From contig CAYGAY010000011.1 of assembly GCA_964347975.1 (NCBI GenBank), positions 1-64,000 on the forward strand: a stretch of DNA of 64,000 nt. The letters run 5' to 3'. Numbering within the stretch: the first letter of the stretch is position 1; every line of letters begins with the position of its first letter. Under the pieces are notes generated by a model. The model was given only the letters and a program-made list of their open reading frames with translations. It searched no databases and was not told the DNA's origin. Below, one piece after another: positions 34,816-42,927 of this stretch. Both the position numbers and the translations under genes were made by a program. This DNA comes from Bin87 sp964347975. Its GTDB lineage: Bacteria; Chloroflexota; Dehalococcoidia; Lucifugimonadales; UBA3495.

Positions 34816-35526
34816 CTAAACGCCGACGGGTTGGCGGGCGTCCTGGCAAGCCGGGCAAAGCGGTTGATTAAGTTGCGCCGGGTGGGGTTCGCCGCAGCGG
34901 TGGCATAACTTGTGCGTACCGTTTCTGCCGTAACGAGTGTAGCAGGAAATGCACAAGGGCTTGTCCAGGTCAAAATCTTTCGCCGTCCCACATTCAATAC
35001 AGAACCCGGAGGTTTCGATGACTCTGGCGATGTCCGACGCTGTTCGCACCTGCTGCCGCGCCGCCGCGCCATTTCGCGTGGCGCCGCCGCCCCATGCTAG
35101 CGGCTCGGCTGCCGCGTCATTCGCCAGCGATTTCACGTACTCGTCAATTTCGTGCCGCAATTTGGGGTCGCGAACCAGCAGCCCAACGTCACGGGAGTAC
35201 ATTGCCGAGGTCTCGAGCAGGTTCATCGTGCTGACGAGAGCAGTGGTTTCGTTGGCGTAGATTTTGGCGTGGAGCATCCTTACCGGAATTGCGGTAACGC
35301 CGTCATACTCCGCCATGGGACTGGACTCGTCTGCGCGATAGTAAATGGTCACCGGCACGCCTCGCCCCTGCGCGGCGGCTACCTCCCGTTTCAAATGGCC
35401 CCAGTGCTTGTTGTACGGGGACACCAGCGTAAGACGCTGCTGCGCCTGGGCGACAATCCGCATCAGCGCGTCGCCAATCTGCCAGTCCGTCAGCAATTCA
35501 ACCGCCGTTCCGGAACGCCCAAACAT
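34816..35526 (-). CDS. phospholipase D-like protein with two C-terminal zinc ribbons
   Basis: 236 aa. Residues 1-150 are a single PLD-like domain with LHAKIYANETTALVSTMNLLETSA (the HxK and Asn of the HKD motif; the Asp is not obvious). Residues about 170-235 have two zinc ribbons: CIEC...CISC and CHRC...CPAC. Single-HKD proteins dimerise to cut DNA or RNA; the ribbons suggest nucleic-acid binding. It is the second PLD protein in the window and is unrelated in layout to the fusion at 4458-6452. Confidence 0.75.
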   Translation of the reverse strand: MFGRSGTAVELLTDWQIGDALMRIVAQAQQRLTLVSPYNKHWGHLKREVAAAQGRGVPVTIYYRADESSPMAEYDGVTAIPVRMLHAKIYANETTALVSTMNLLETSAMYSRDVGLLVRDPKLRHEIDEYVKSLANDAAAEPLAWGGGATRNGAAARQQVRTASDIARVIETSGFCIECGTAKDFDLDKPLCISCYTRYGRNGTHKLCHRCGEPHPAQLNQPLCPACQDARQPVGV

Positions 35527-35546
35527 AATGGCTGCCTGCCCTCCTC

Positions 35547-36680
35547 TTATAAAGTACGCAGCAGTTCCTGGTAGTTCTCCCGGCCGGTGCGCCGCAGGCG
35601 GTGGTCGTCCGTGACCTCCATATCGCCGGAGTCTTCCAGCAGCTCAACGTGGGCCACTACCTCGGTCAGGGCGGCGAAGAAGTTGCCGCCTTCCAGCTTG
35701 CGCCGCTCGAAGGTGCGGCGGGTTACGTCTTCCAGGGGTTGCGGTTCCGGCCCGGCGGTTACGAGGATGCGCCCAAGCCGCCGGGAGTGAAACCGGATGA
35801 GGTCGGCGGCTCGCTGGGCCGTCTGGAAGTTGAATTTGTGGTTGTTGTACAGGCGATGAGCCGGCAGGATGGCGACTTCCGTGCCCAGATCGGCCACCCG
35901 TTGCAGCGAGCGGAGATAGGTGAGCAGGCCGTAGGAATCGTCGGGGTCCTGGTAGTGGACGGGCAGGCTTTGGCGCATCTCTCTGGTGTAGTCCGTCTTC
36001 ATGGTGGGGTGGGGGCTGATCTCCGGCAGCACGTGGTCGCCGGTGAATACGATGTCGCTGCCGGCGCCTTTGCCGATCACCGCGCAGATCTCGTCCGGCG
36101 AGTGTCCCGGAGCGTGCATGTATCGCAGGATGCCCTGCCGCTCGTCGTGAATGATGTGGTGCCCAACCCGGTGGGAGCGGCGGGACTCCATATAGCGATT
36201 GCGCTCGTCCGAATCGGACGGACTGAAACCGTTGGCCCGGGCCGTTGCCCACATGGCTTCCTTGATGGGAGAATTGGCTGCCATTTGCAGGTCTCGCGGG
36301 TCGAAGGGCAGCAACGGTTGGTAAATGTCGTGAGCCCACAACTCGGCGCCGGATTGCTCAATAACCCGCGCCACGCCCCCGTCGTGGTCGGCGTGCCCGT
36401 GGGTGATGATAACCCGTTCGATGTCCGACGCCTGCAAGCCGCACAGCGCCATGCCCGACCGCAGTGTTTCAAAGGACACCTCCGCGCCTGGGTCAATCAG
36501 CGTCAACCCCTCGTTCTCGAAGATGTACGCCCAAGTCGGTCCAGTATGGGAGTGGCCCTCCTGGGGAACCGCCACCGTGTGAATCCGGCGTCCGTGGCCG
36601 TCAGTCAGGCGCAGAGTCATCCCATTCCCGGCGGAATCGCCGTTGCGGAGTACATCCACCTCCGTAAAGTAGTCGGGCAT
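35547..36680 (-). CDS. MBL-fold metallo-hydrolase
   Basis: 377 aa. The zinc motif THGHADHDGG, a downstream histidine in MHAPGHSPDE, an aspartate in VFTGDHVLPEISPHP and a final histidine in ILPAHRLYN make a complete metallo-beta-lactamase site. The C-terminal 100 residues form an extra helical domain, as in glyoxalase II-like and LACTB2-like proteins. Hydrolysis of a thioester or a similar bond is likely, with unknown substrate. Ends 21 bp before the PLD gene. Confidence 0.87.
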   Translation of the reverse strand: MPDYFTEVDVLRNGDSAGNGMTLRLTDGHGRRIHTVAVPQEGHSHTGPTWAYIFENEGLTLIDPGAEVSFETLRSGMALCGLQASDIERVIITHGHADHDGGVARVIEQSGAELWAHDIYQPLLPFDPRDLQMAANSPIKEAMWATARANGFSPSDSDERNRYMESRRSHRVGHHIIHDERQGILRYMHAPGHSPDEICAVIGKGAGSDIVFTGDHVLPEISPHPTMKTDYTREMRQSLPVHYQDPDDSYGLLTYLRSLQRVADLGTEVAILPAHRLYNNHKFNFQTAQRAADLIRFHSRRLGRILVTAGPEPQPLEDVTRRTFERRKLEGGNFFAALTEVVAHVELLEDSGDMEVTDDHRLRRTGRENYQELLRTL

Positions 36681-36835
36681 CCGTTATTCCTCCTCTGACC
36701 GGAGCCGGCATGATTGGCCAATGACACCGGGCCGGCGCGCTTCGAGACGGCATTATACCCGGTGCGGCCAACTGTGGCGCTGTTGTCCCGCCTCTTCCAG
36801 CGTCGCCCATTGAGAATAACAGGAAAGCGGTTCGG

Positions 36836-36864
36836 TTGACTGTCAATAGCCGTGTCGGTAAAAT
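36836..36864 (+). promoter_or_regulatory. sigma-70 type promoter of infC-rpmI-rplT
   Basis: TTGACT (36836-36841), a 17-nt spacer, and TAAAAT (36859-36864). Transcription would start near 36871, giving a leader of about 67 nt. Confidence 0.75.
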
Positions 36865-36879
36865 AGGGCAACACTGAGT

Positions 36880-36912
36880 AGCCGTTGATTGCGAAAACCC
36901 GCATCAGCGGCT
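36880..36912 (+). promoter_or_regulatory. leader hairpin before infC
   Basis: AGCCGTTGAT (36880-36889) pairs with ATCAGCGGCT (36903-36912), ten pairs including one G-U, with a 13-nt loop. It ends 12 nt before the AAGGAGG ribosome-binding site and could modulate infC translation or bind a regulator. It does not resemble the known L20 leader structures closely. Confidence 0.5.
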
Positions 36913-36937
36913 CAGGAAATCGTAAGGAGGTGGCGCT

Positions 36938-37492
36938 ATCGCCAGGCAATACAGGGTCAACGAACAGATACGCGTTCCACGAGTAAGAGTAATTGGGGAA
37001 GATGGCGAGCAGCTTGGCGTTATGACGGTGTCCGACGCTCTCTCCCGGGCGCGGATGAATGACCTTGACCTGGTGGAAGTGGCGCCCAACGCCGACCCGC
37101 CGGTGGCCCGGCTGCTGGACTATGGCAAGCTCCGTTACCTGTCGTCCAAGAAGGAACGCGAGACCCGCAAATCCCAGAAGAGCAACGAACTGAAGGAAGT
37201 GCGGTTCCGCCCCAATATCGGCACCCACGACTTCGACGCCAAGCTCCGCAAGGTGCGCCAGTTCATCGGCAACGGCGACAAAGTGAAATTGACGGTGCGC
37301 TTCCGCGGCCGGGAAGCGGTGCATCAGGACCACGGCCTCTCGTTGTTGAAGCGGGTGGCTGAGGAACTGAAGGACGACATCCGGCTGGAACAGCAGCCTT
37401 CCATGGAGGGTCGCGCCATGTCCATGGTGCTCATCCCCAGCGCCACGGCTGCGGCGCGCAACGAGCGCAAGGAAGCAGTAACAACGGAATAA
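36938..37492 (+). CDS. infC: translation initiation factor IF-3, with AUC start codon
   Basis: 184 aa. The N-terminal domain begins ARQYRVNEQIRVPRVRVIG, the universal IF-3 start, and lies upstream of the first ATG (37022). In that frame a TAA at 36923-36925 closes the frame just before, and no ATG, GTG or TTG lies in between. The ATC at 36938, seven bases after AAGGAGG, is therefore the start. IF-3 rejects non-AUG initiation, and AUU/AUC starts of infC are the known autoregulation device. rpmI and rplT follow. Confidence 0.93.
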   Translation: MARQYRVNEQIRVPRVRVIGEDGEQLGVMTVSDALSRARMNDLDLVEVAPNADPPVARLLDYGKLRYLSSKKERETRKSQKSNELKEVRFRPNIGTHDFDAKLRKVRQFIGNGDKVKLTVRFRGREAVHQDHGLSLLKRVAEELKDDIRLEQQPSMEGRAMSMVLIPSATAAARNERKEAVTTE

Positions 37493-37499
37493 CGGTAAT

Positions 37500-37700
37500 A
37501 TGCCCAAACTCAAAACCCACAAAGGCGCCAAGGCGCGTATCCACGTAACCGGCTCGGGCAAGCTGCTGCGCCGCAAGCGCATGAGCAGCCACCTGCGCCG
37601 CAAGAAGCCCAAGAAGGTCACTCGCAAATACGCGCAGAAAATCAGCTTCGACCAAGCCGACGTCAAGCGCTTGAGTCGGCTGGTGCCCTACGACGTCTAA
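37500..37700 (+). CDS. rpmI: 50S ribosomal protein L35
   Basis: 66 aa, highly basic: MPKLKTHKGAKARIHVTGSG start and RRKRMSSHLRRKK core are diagnostic. Usual length. It sits between infC and rplT in the conserved operon order. Confidence 0.97.
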   Translation: MPKLKTHKGAKARIHVTGSGKLLRRKRMSSHLRRKKPKKVTRKYAQKISFDQADVKRLSRLVPYDV

Positions 37701-37721
37701 ATCAACGGAGAACCGCCAACC

Positions 37722-38081
37722 GTGCCCAGAGTCAAAAGGGGCGTCACCAAGCGCGCCCGCCACAAGAAAATCCTGAAAGCCGCCAAGGGTTACCAGGCGT
37801 CCTCGGGGCGCAACTACAAGTGGGCCAAAGAGGCGGTTATGCACGCCTGGAGCCACGCCTACCGTCACCGGCGCCAGCGCAAGGGCGACTTTCGCCGCCT
37901 GTGGATCATCCGCATCGGCGCCGCCTGCCGCCTGCACGGCACGACTTACAGCCAGTTCATGCACGGCCTCAACGTGGCCGGCATCGAGATCGACCGCAAA
38001 ATGCTGGCCGACCTCGCCGTTCGCGATCCGGACGCCTTCGAGCGGCTGGTGGAGATCGCCAGCGCCGCCACGGTTTCGTGA
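37722..38081 (+). CDS. rplT: 50S ribosomal protein L20
   Basis: 119 aa: MPRVKRGVTKRARHKKILKAA start and GRNYKWAKEAVMHAWSHAYRHRRQRKGDFRRLWIIRI are diagnostic. The start codon is GTG. In many bacteria L20 represses this operon by binding its mRNA; whether that holds here is not visible. Confidence 0.97.
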   Translation: MPRVKRGVTKRARHKKILKAAKGYQASSGRNYKWAKEAVMHAWSHAYRHRRQRKGDFRRLWIIRIGAACRLHGTTYSQFMHGLNVAGIEIDRKMLADLAVRDPDAFERLVEIASAATVS

Positions 38082-38168
38082 ACCCCCGCGCCAGTTTGGT
38101 GGCATCCTAGTGAACACGGTGACGCAGACTTTCAAAGGGCCAGCCACGCCGGTCAACGAGAGAGTCGG

Positions 38169-38333
38169 TTGGATAACTTCTTTCGAGGCATCTGCTATAC
38201 TCCGAGCGTGGTCATTGAGACGCATTTTTATGCTCAAGACATAGCACGAACGTTCCAAAGCAGCAACCAAATCGTGCTCAATTTAGCCCAACTTTGTAAA
38301 CAGGCCCTAGCGACGGATTGCGTCCCCGGCTAA
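38169..38333 (+). other. short AT-richer ORF of doubtful status
   Basis: 54 codons from a TTG at 38169 to TAA at 38331-38333. The translation (LDNFFRGICYTPSVVIETHF and on) looks protein-like, and the base composition is poorer in GC than the neighbours. A TATACT box overlaps its start. There is no ribosome-binding site. It could be a remnant of an inserted gene. Otherwise 38082-38365 holds nothing I recognise. Confidence 0.2.
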
Positions 38334-38365
38334 TCACGAGAGCCCCTGCCACAATCGACTCCGCA

Positions 38366-39682
38366 TCACCCGTGAAACCGCGTCAGCAGCCGGTATAGCG
38401 CCTCCGCGCCGAACTCCAGCGCGGATAGGGGCACCCGCTCGTTGGCGGCGTGGATGGTTTTGAGGAAGTCAAAATCGGTCGGCAGGTTCATGGGCATCCA
38501 GCCGTAGGTTTGGATGCCCAGCGTCGCGAAGTGCCGGCCGTCGGTGCCGGCGGGCATCAGCATGGGCACTGACACCGCTTCCGGATCTTGCTCGCCGATG
38601 ATGCCGGCCAGGGTGTCGAACAGGCCCATGTCCAAAATCCAGGGCTTGGGCTGGAAATTGATCGCCTGCAACTCAATGCTGGAGCCGGCGATGTTCTGCA
38701 ATTCACCCAACAAGTCTTCGGCGGTGTAGCCCGGCAACATACGGCAGTCCAGATTGACGGTAACCTCGCTGGGTATGACGTTGGCCTTTTCGCCGCCGTT
38801 GATGATGGTGGCGTTGGCGGTGTGCCGGAACAGCGGTTCCAGCTCGCGGCCGGCTTGCCCCATGCGCCGCAGTATCCGTCCGGTCCAGCGCGGGTTGAGC
38901 AGCAGCTGGAGAAAGGCGCCGTCCAGTTTTGGCAGTCGGGCGCTTATGGCCTCAATCATCATCCGGGTAACCGGATGGACGTGGAACGGCAACGGCTTTT
39001 TGTCCAGCTGGACCAGGAACCGGGCCATACGGGTTAGCGCGGTGTCGCGATGCACCAGGGAGCCGTGTCCGCCGGAACCGCGGGCGGTTGCCTGAACCCG
39101 GCAGCCCTGCTTTTCGGCCACCTGCACCATGTAGAACTTGCGGCCCCGATAGGTTTTGCTGAAGCCGCCGAACTCGCCCAGGGCGTAACGCACGCCGTCG
39201 AATAAATCGGGCCGCTCGCGAACCAGCCAGGCCGCGCCGGTGTTGCCGCCGGCCTCTTCGTCGCTGACCAAGGCGAGTATCACGTCGCCCGGAAGGTCAA
39301 CGCCATGATGATGGGCGCGCATGAAGGCGTCCATCATCATGGCAACGCCGCCTTTCATGTCCAGCGCGCCCCGGCCCCAAACGTAACCATCCTGGAAACG
39401 GCCTTCAAAGGGCGGCACATCCCAGGGCTGCGCCGCGGTTGGGACCACGTCCAGATGGCCGTACAACAGCAGGGGCGGAGCGTCGCCACGACCGCACAGG
39501 CGACTGACCACGTTGACCCGGTGGGGGTCGTCGCCCAACAATTCGGCGGCAATGCCGGCGTCGGCTAGTACCTGGCCGCAGTAGGCGGCACACTCGCGCT
39601 CATTGCCGGGCGGGTTGGTGGTATCGTAACGGATGAGCCGCTGCAACAGGTCCGCAACCGGAGGTATGGTTCCGGTTTTCAA
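38366..39682 (-). CDS. M20-family metallopeptidase (ArgE/DapE/CPG2-like)
   Basis: 438 aa. Di-zinc motifs LLLYGHLDVVP, GRGALDMKGG, SDEEAGG and a late histidine in ATLGIQ/IHAANERV are all present, with the dimerisation lid between. The substrate (N-acyl amino acid, dipeptide or similar) cannot be told. It ends a minus-strand run with PAC2 and the TPP-enzyme genes. Confidence 0.88.
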   Translation of the reverse strand: MKTGTIPPVADLLQRLIRYDTTNPPGNERECAAYCGQVLADAGIAAELLGDDPHRVNVVSRLCGRGDAPPLLLYGHLDVVPTAAQPWDVPPFEGRFQDGYVWGRGALDMKGGVAMMMDAFMRAHHHGVDLPGDVILALVSDEEAGGNTGAAWLVRERPDLFDGVRYALGEFGGFSKTYRGRKFYMVQVAEKQGCRVQATARGSGGHGSLVHRDTALTRMARFLVQLDKKPLPFHVHPVTRMMIEAISARLPKLDGAFLQLLLNPRWTGRILRRMGQAGRELEPLFRHTANATIINGGEKANVIPSEVTVNLDCRMLPGYTAEDLLGELQNIAGSSIELQAINFQPKPWILDMGLFDTLAGIIGEQDPEAVSVPMLMPAGTDGRHFATLGIQTYGWMPMNLPTDFDFLKTIHAANERVPLSALEFGAEALYRLLTRFHG

Positions 39683-39742
39683 GGGCTATCCCCGCCGGAA
39701 TGACGGGATGGCGGCGGGAATGACGGGAAGCGTCAACACAAC

Positions 39743-40639
39743 CTAGCGGGAAGCCTCGTTGTCATCGCCCAAGTCGGCGTTCAGACCTTGCAGGAACTCT
39801 TCGATGCTTGAGGGCAGCGGGGTGGTCGGCTCCGGGCGATTATCGGCGCCGTACTCGTTGTCGTACATTTCTTCGATGCGGACCAGCACGTCGCCGTCGG
39901 GCAACTGTCCATCCTTGGCGGTCAGCTCGTCGTACTGTTTCTGGCCTCGTTCCGCCTGGGCGATGTAATCCGGCAGGTCGTAAAGCCGGCAGAGCAGGCC
40001 CATCATGCGGGCCGCGCCCTGATAATCGTCGTCCAAGTTGAGATACTGGGGCAGATGCACCACGAAAGCGCGGGTCTCCAGACCCATCCTGGTGGCGGTC
40101 TCCGTGACGGTATAGGTGATGGTTGTGGGGCCTTCGTAGCTGCTGGGGCGAGCGTTGGCTATGCTGTAGTCTCGCTCCACGTTCTCGCCGGTGCCCAATC
40201 CCGATACCACCAGCGGACGGGTATGGGGCACCATGTCGTACATCCCGCCGATCAGGGCGTACTGCTTGACGCCGAATTGCCGGATGATCTCCAGCAGGGC
40301 ATCCGAGTAATCCTCGCCGTAGAGATGGGGTTCCAGCAGGTGGGCGGTCAGGATGTGCCGACCGTCCTCCGGGTTGGCATAGCGGATGATGGTGTTGGGG
40401 ATGGTAACTTCACGCTGTCCGTTGACCAGATAGGAACGAGGACGATACCGAGTGAAATCGTAGTAACGGCCCGGCCGGTGGAGACGGCCCAACTCGCGAC
40501 TGCGCAGGTGCCGTTCAATGCGACCCAACGCGAGGCTGCCCACGTTCCCCACATCGATCCAGGGCCGCAACACCGCCAGCAGATGCGGCTCGTGCAGCTC
40601 GGGAACGGGTTCGACGATGTCAAATTCTCCAATTCTCAT
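39743..40639 (-). CDS. PAC2-family protein
   Basis: 298 aa. PAC2 (proteasome assembly chaperone 2-like) fold: LAVLRPWIDVGNVGSLALGRIERHL, YALIGGMYDMVPHTRPLVVSGLG, HLPQYLNLDDDYQGAARMMGLLCRLYDL. In actinobacteria such proteins associate with the proteasome or with ATP-grasp peptide ligases; no proteasome gene is in this window. The ATG at 40639 matches the family start better than 40678. Confidence 0.8.
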   Translation of the reverse strand: MRIGEFDIVEPVPELHEPHLLAVLRPWIDVGNVGSLALGRIERHLRSRELGRLHRPGRYYDFTRYRPRSYLVNGQREVTIPNTIIRYANPEDGRHILTAHLLEPHLYGEDYSDALLEIIRQFGVKQYALIGGMYDMVPHTRPLVVSGLGTGENVERDYSIANARPSSYEGPTTITYTVTETATRMGLETRAFVVHLPQYLNLDDDYQGAARMMGLLCRLYDLPDYIAQAERGQKQYDELTAKDGQLPDGDVLVRIEEMYDNEYGADNRPEPTTPLPSSIEEFLQGLNADLGDDNEASR

Positions 40640-40690
40640 AACAGGGCCCACGGTAGCATTACGCCCCAACAGCGTCAAGGCAACGGCGCA

Positions 40691-41275
40691 TCACCCGATC
40701 CCCAGGTCGGCCTGCATGTCGGCCACGGCCTGGTTGCGGGTTTTACGCTGCCACTGGGGCCGGGCGTTGATGGGTTCGTTGATGATTTCGGGGTCGATTT
40801 TAAGGGCCACGAAGACGGGGCCGGGCTGGCCGAGGATCTCCTCGATCTGGCCGGCGAAGTCCTCCAGGTTGTCGATGGAGTAGGTGGCCGGATAACCGCA
40901 GCCCTGGGCCACCACGTCGTAGGCCATCTGCTCGGCGTTGGGCACGGGCTGGCCGCCGGTGGTGGCGTACACGCCATTGTCCAGCATGAAGTGGTAGAAG
41001 TTGGCCGGCGCCTTCTCGGCGATGGTGGGCAGCGCGCCCATGCCCATCAGCACGTCGCCCTCGGAGTCGAAGAGCACCACCTGCTGGTCGGGGATGGCCA
41101 GGGCCAGGCCCAGGGCGAAGGAGGCGTGGCCGCCCATGGCCGGGTCGCCCAGGGGCAGGTCCCGGTCGGGCCGGTCGCTCAGCTCCACCCAGTGCCGTCC
41201 GCCGCGCCCCGGTATCACCACCGCGTCGCCGCGATGCCTGTTGAAAATCTCCAGCATTTCCGCTGTTTTCATCAT
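40691..41275 (-). CDS. TPP-dependent decarboxylase, C-terminal-type subunit (ComE/sulfopyruvate decarboxylase beta-like)
   Basis: 194 aa, the thiamine-diphosphate-binding PP half of a split enzyme: DPAMGGHASFALGLALAIPDQQVVLFDSEGD starts the GDG-x-N type motif, ending LDNGVYATTGG. Length and pairing with the gene at 41328 fit sulfopyruvate or phosphonopyruvate decarboxylase subunits. The acid decarboxylated is not certain. No other coenzyme M genes are present, so a different 2-oxo acid is possible. Confidence 0.8.
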   Translation of the reverse strand: MMKTAEMLEIFNRHRGDAVVIPGRGGRHWVELSDRPDRDLPLGDPAMGGHASFALGLALAIPDQQVVLFDSEGDVLMGMGALPTIAEKAPANFYHFMLDNGVYATTGGQPVPNAEQMAYDVVAQGCGYPATYSIDNLEDFAGQIEEILGQPGPVFVALKIDPEIINEPINARPQWQRKTRNQAVADMQADLGIG

Positions 41276-41327
41276 AGTTGAATGACCTCTTGCATGGTCT
41301 GTCGCGCGCTCAATGACAGAGCCGGCT

Positions 41328-41837
41328 CTACCGGCTTACGTTGAAGCCGTGGTATTCGTCGCCCACCAGCACGGCCACCGGGCGCTTGTTCCGCTCGGCC
41401 TCGGCGAAGGCGATGGAGATGCGGTCGGCGTCCTCGTCCGATTCAACCAGGTAATAGTTGATGTTGAAGGCGTGGAGGAACCGCTCGGTGTAGAAGGCGG
41501 CGGTGTCGTTGATGACGCCGTGGCGGGTCCAGCCCCGGTAGCCTACCATCATCACCACGGGCACGTTCATGCCGATGCCCCAGCCGCGCAGGGAGTCGCC
41601 CGACTCCATCATGCCGGTGTTCTGGATGAGGATGACCGGCTTCTTGCCGCCGGCGGCCAGGCCGGCCGCGGTGGAAAAGGCGTGGCCCTCCCGGCTGACC
41701 GGCACCAGGTCCAGGCTGGGCTCCGCGCTCATCAGCACGTAGAGAAAGTTCGTCTCGCTGTCGGGCAGCCAGACCACGTGGGTAGCGCCATTCTTCTTCA
41801 ACTCCGCCAGGACGGTGGCGGGACTCAACTCGGCCAT
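41328..41837 (-). CDS. TPP-dependent decarboxylase, N-terminal-type subunit (ComD/sulfopyruvate decarboxylase alpha-like)
   Basis: 169 aa, the pyrimidine-binding half: VWLPDSETNFLYVLMSAEPSLDLVPVSREGHAFSTAAGLAAGGKKPVILIQNTGMM, with the Glu of SREGHAFS as the conserved cofactor-activating residue. It comes first in the pair, 52 bp before the second subunit. The ATG at 41837 is taken; a GTG nine bases upstream is also possible. Confidence 0.8.
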   Translation of the reverse strand: MAELSPATVLAELKKNGATHVVWLPDSETNFLYVLMSAEPSLDLVPVSREGHAFSTAAGLAAGGKKPVILIQNTGMMESGDSLRGWGIGMNVPVVMMVGYRGWTRHGVINDTAAFYTERFLHAFNINYYLVESDEDADRISIAFAEAERNKRPVAVLVGDEYHGFNVSR

Positions 41838-41948
41838 GGAGGACACCTGCCTACTAATCTATGTTTGGAGCAACCGGCGCCGCCGGATTGCCGCCCACAG
41901 ATATACCCGGCAGTCGGGCCGGCGTCAACCGGGAACCCCCGGGACCTT

Positions 41949-41957
41949 TGCTATAAT
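41949..41957 (+). promoter_or_regulatory. extended -10 promoter of the VapBC-like pair
   Basis: TGCTATAAT: a perfect TATAAT (41952-41957) with the TG extension. No good -35 box. It lies 56 bp before the antitoxin start. Confidence 0.5.
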
Positions 41958-42012
41958 TGTGAACGCGAGAAGATACCTCTCAACAGCCTGCGGATAATAA
42001 GTGGAGCATCTT

Positions 42013-42231
42013 ATGAGTACTGAAAATCGTAATGGCCCTGAGGAGACCGCAGCCGCGGAACCTTTCGACCTGGCAAAGCGCATCGCCGAACTGGAAGCCC
42101 AGGGCATCGTGTCTCCCAGCAAAGGGCCGCGGGAATCCTTGTGGCAACGTCCTAATGCCAAGTGGCCCGGCGCCTTGAAGTGGTTCCTTGACCGGGAGTA
42201 TCAGGATCGCCCGCGGAGTGATCAGGAATGA
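42013..42231 (+). CDS. putative antitoxin of a PIN-domain toxin pair
   Basis: 72 aa, charged, with a helix at DLAKRIAELEAQGIVS and a Trp-containing C-terminus (LWQRPNAKWPGALKWFLDREY) that could wrap the toxin. GGAG seven bases before the ATG. It overlaps the PIN gene by four bases (ATGA), the classic arrangement of type II antitoxin then toxin. I do not recognise a DNA-binding fold in it. Confidence 0.6.
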   Translation: MSTENRNGPEETAAAEPFDLAKRIAELEAQGIVSPSKGPRESLWQRPNAKWPGALKWFLDREYQDRPRSDQE

Positions 42232-42629
42232 CGACGCCCCGGTTGATTGCGGCCTACGCGGACACTACCGCTCTCATCCCCGTCCTCGCTGATGAAGAGC
42301 CGGTTCGAGAGGCAGTCTTGGGTCGGCTGAACCGATACCAGATACTGTTGTCGGCCAACTTGTTGGATGCAGAGGTTCGGTCGGCAGCCACTTTCTCAGG
42401 CCAGGAATTGGATATGAGTATGCTGTCCGGCATCCGCTGGATTATGCCCAACCGGCCTTTGGCCGATGAGATGGCAGCTATTGCTGACATCGCTAACTTG
42501 CCCGCCGCGCGGCTGTGGCATCTGGCGGTGGCTCTCTTTTTCGCTGAATTGGTCCCCGGACTGGTCTTTATAACCCTGGACGAGCAGCAGGAAGCCGCGG
42601 CGCGGGATTTGGGGTTAGCGGTGGAATGA
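42228..42629 (+). CDS. PIN-domain protein, VapC-like toxin
   Basis: 133 aa. PIN signature: Asp11 in AAYADTTALIPVLADE, a Glu in LLDAEVRSAATF, an acidic residue in the NLPAARLWHLAVALFFAE stretch, and FITLDEQQEAAARDLGL at the end. PIN toxins cleave RNA, often tRNA. The Asp near the N-terminus and the final T-x-D pattern are intact, so it is probably active. Confidence 0.75.
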   Translation: MTTPRLIAAYADTTALIPVLADEEPVREAVLGRLNRYQILLSANLLDAEVRSAATFSGQELDMSMLSGIRWIMPNRPLADEMAAIADIANLPAARLWHLAVALFFAELVPGLVFITLDEQQEAAARDLGLAVE

Positions 42630-42776
42630 CCTCCCCGACCGGCCAGGTTCCGCACGTACATCCGGCGCCGCCCACGGCGGTTCTGCGGTGGGCGGTGCAG
42701 GGTGTTTCCCCAGAGACGCAAGTCGTGATGCATGATTGTCCAGTATAATAATGGTACAATGCTGCACACTGATCGG

Positions 42777-42922
42777 GTTATTCTCTGCGTAGCGGAGGAT
42801 AGCCCCCGGCAGGCCCCGTATAGCCGGGGAAGCACAAGCGGACTTTGAACGAGGATACCCCGCCATAGTCCTGCACGATGCCGGCAGTTCGGGGTTGGCC
42901 CCTGCGTAGCGGGGACCGGCCC
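42777..42922 (+). CRISPR. two CRISPR-repeat-like 29-nt hairpins, or a small structured RNA
   Basis: 42777-42805 and 42894-42922 share the 29-nt layout GTTrkyCyC-TGC-GTA-GCGGrGr...GCCC, each forming a stem with a GTA loop, like type I-E repeats. Between them at 42851-42861 lies a degenerate GAGGATACCCC that fits the 3' end of a third repeat, spaced 56 and 61 bp from the others. A further hairpin (CCCC/GGGG) is at 42814-42829. The second element is followed by CTCTTTTA, as in a terminator, and a TATAAT is at 42744-42749. No cas genes are present. Confidence 0.3.
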
Positions 42923-42927
42923 CTCTT

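Noticed and set aside
36617..37666. 349-codon minus-strand frame over infC and the MBL gene start
   Set aside because: Antisense to the recognised infC and rpmI genes; no motif.
42777..42922. A functional CRISPR array
   Set aside because: Only two good repeat-like units 117 bp apart, uneven spacing to the possible third, and no cas genes in the window.
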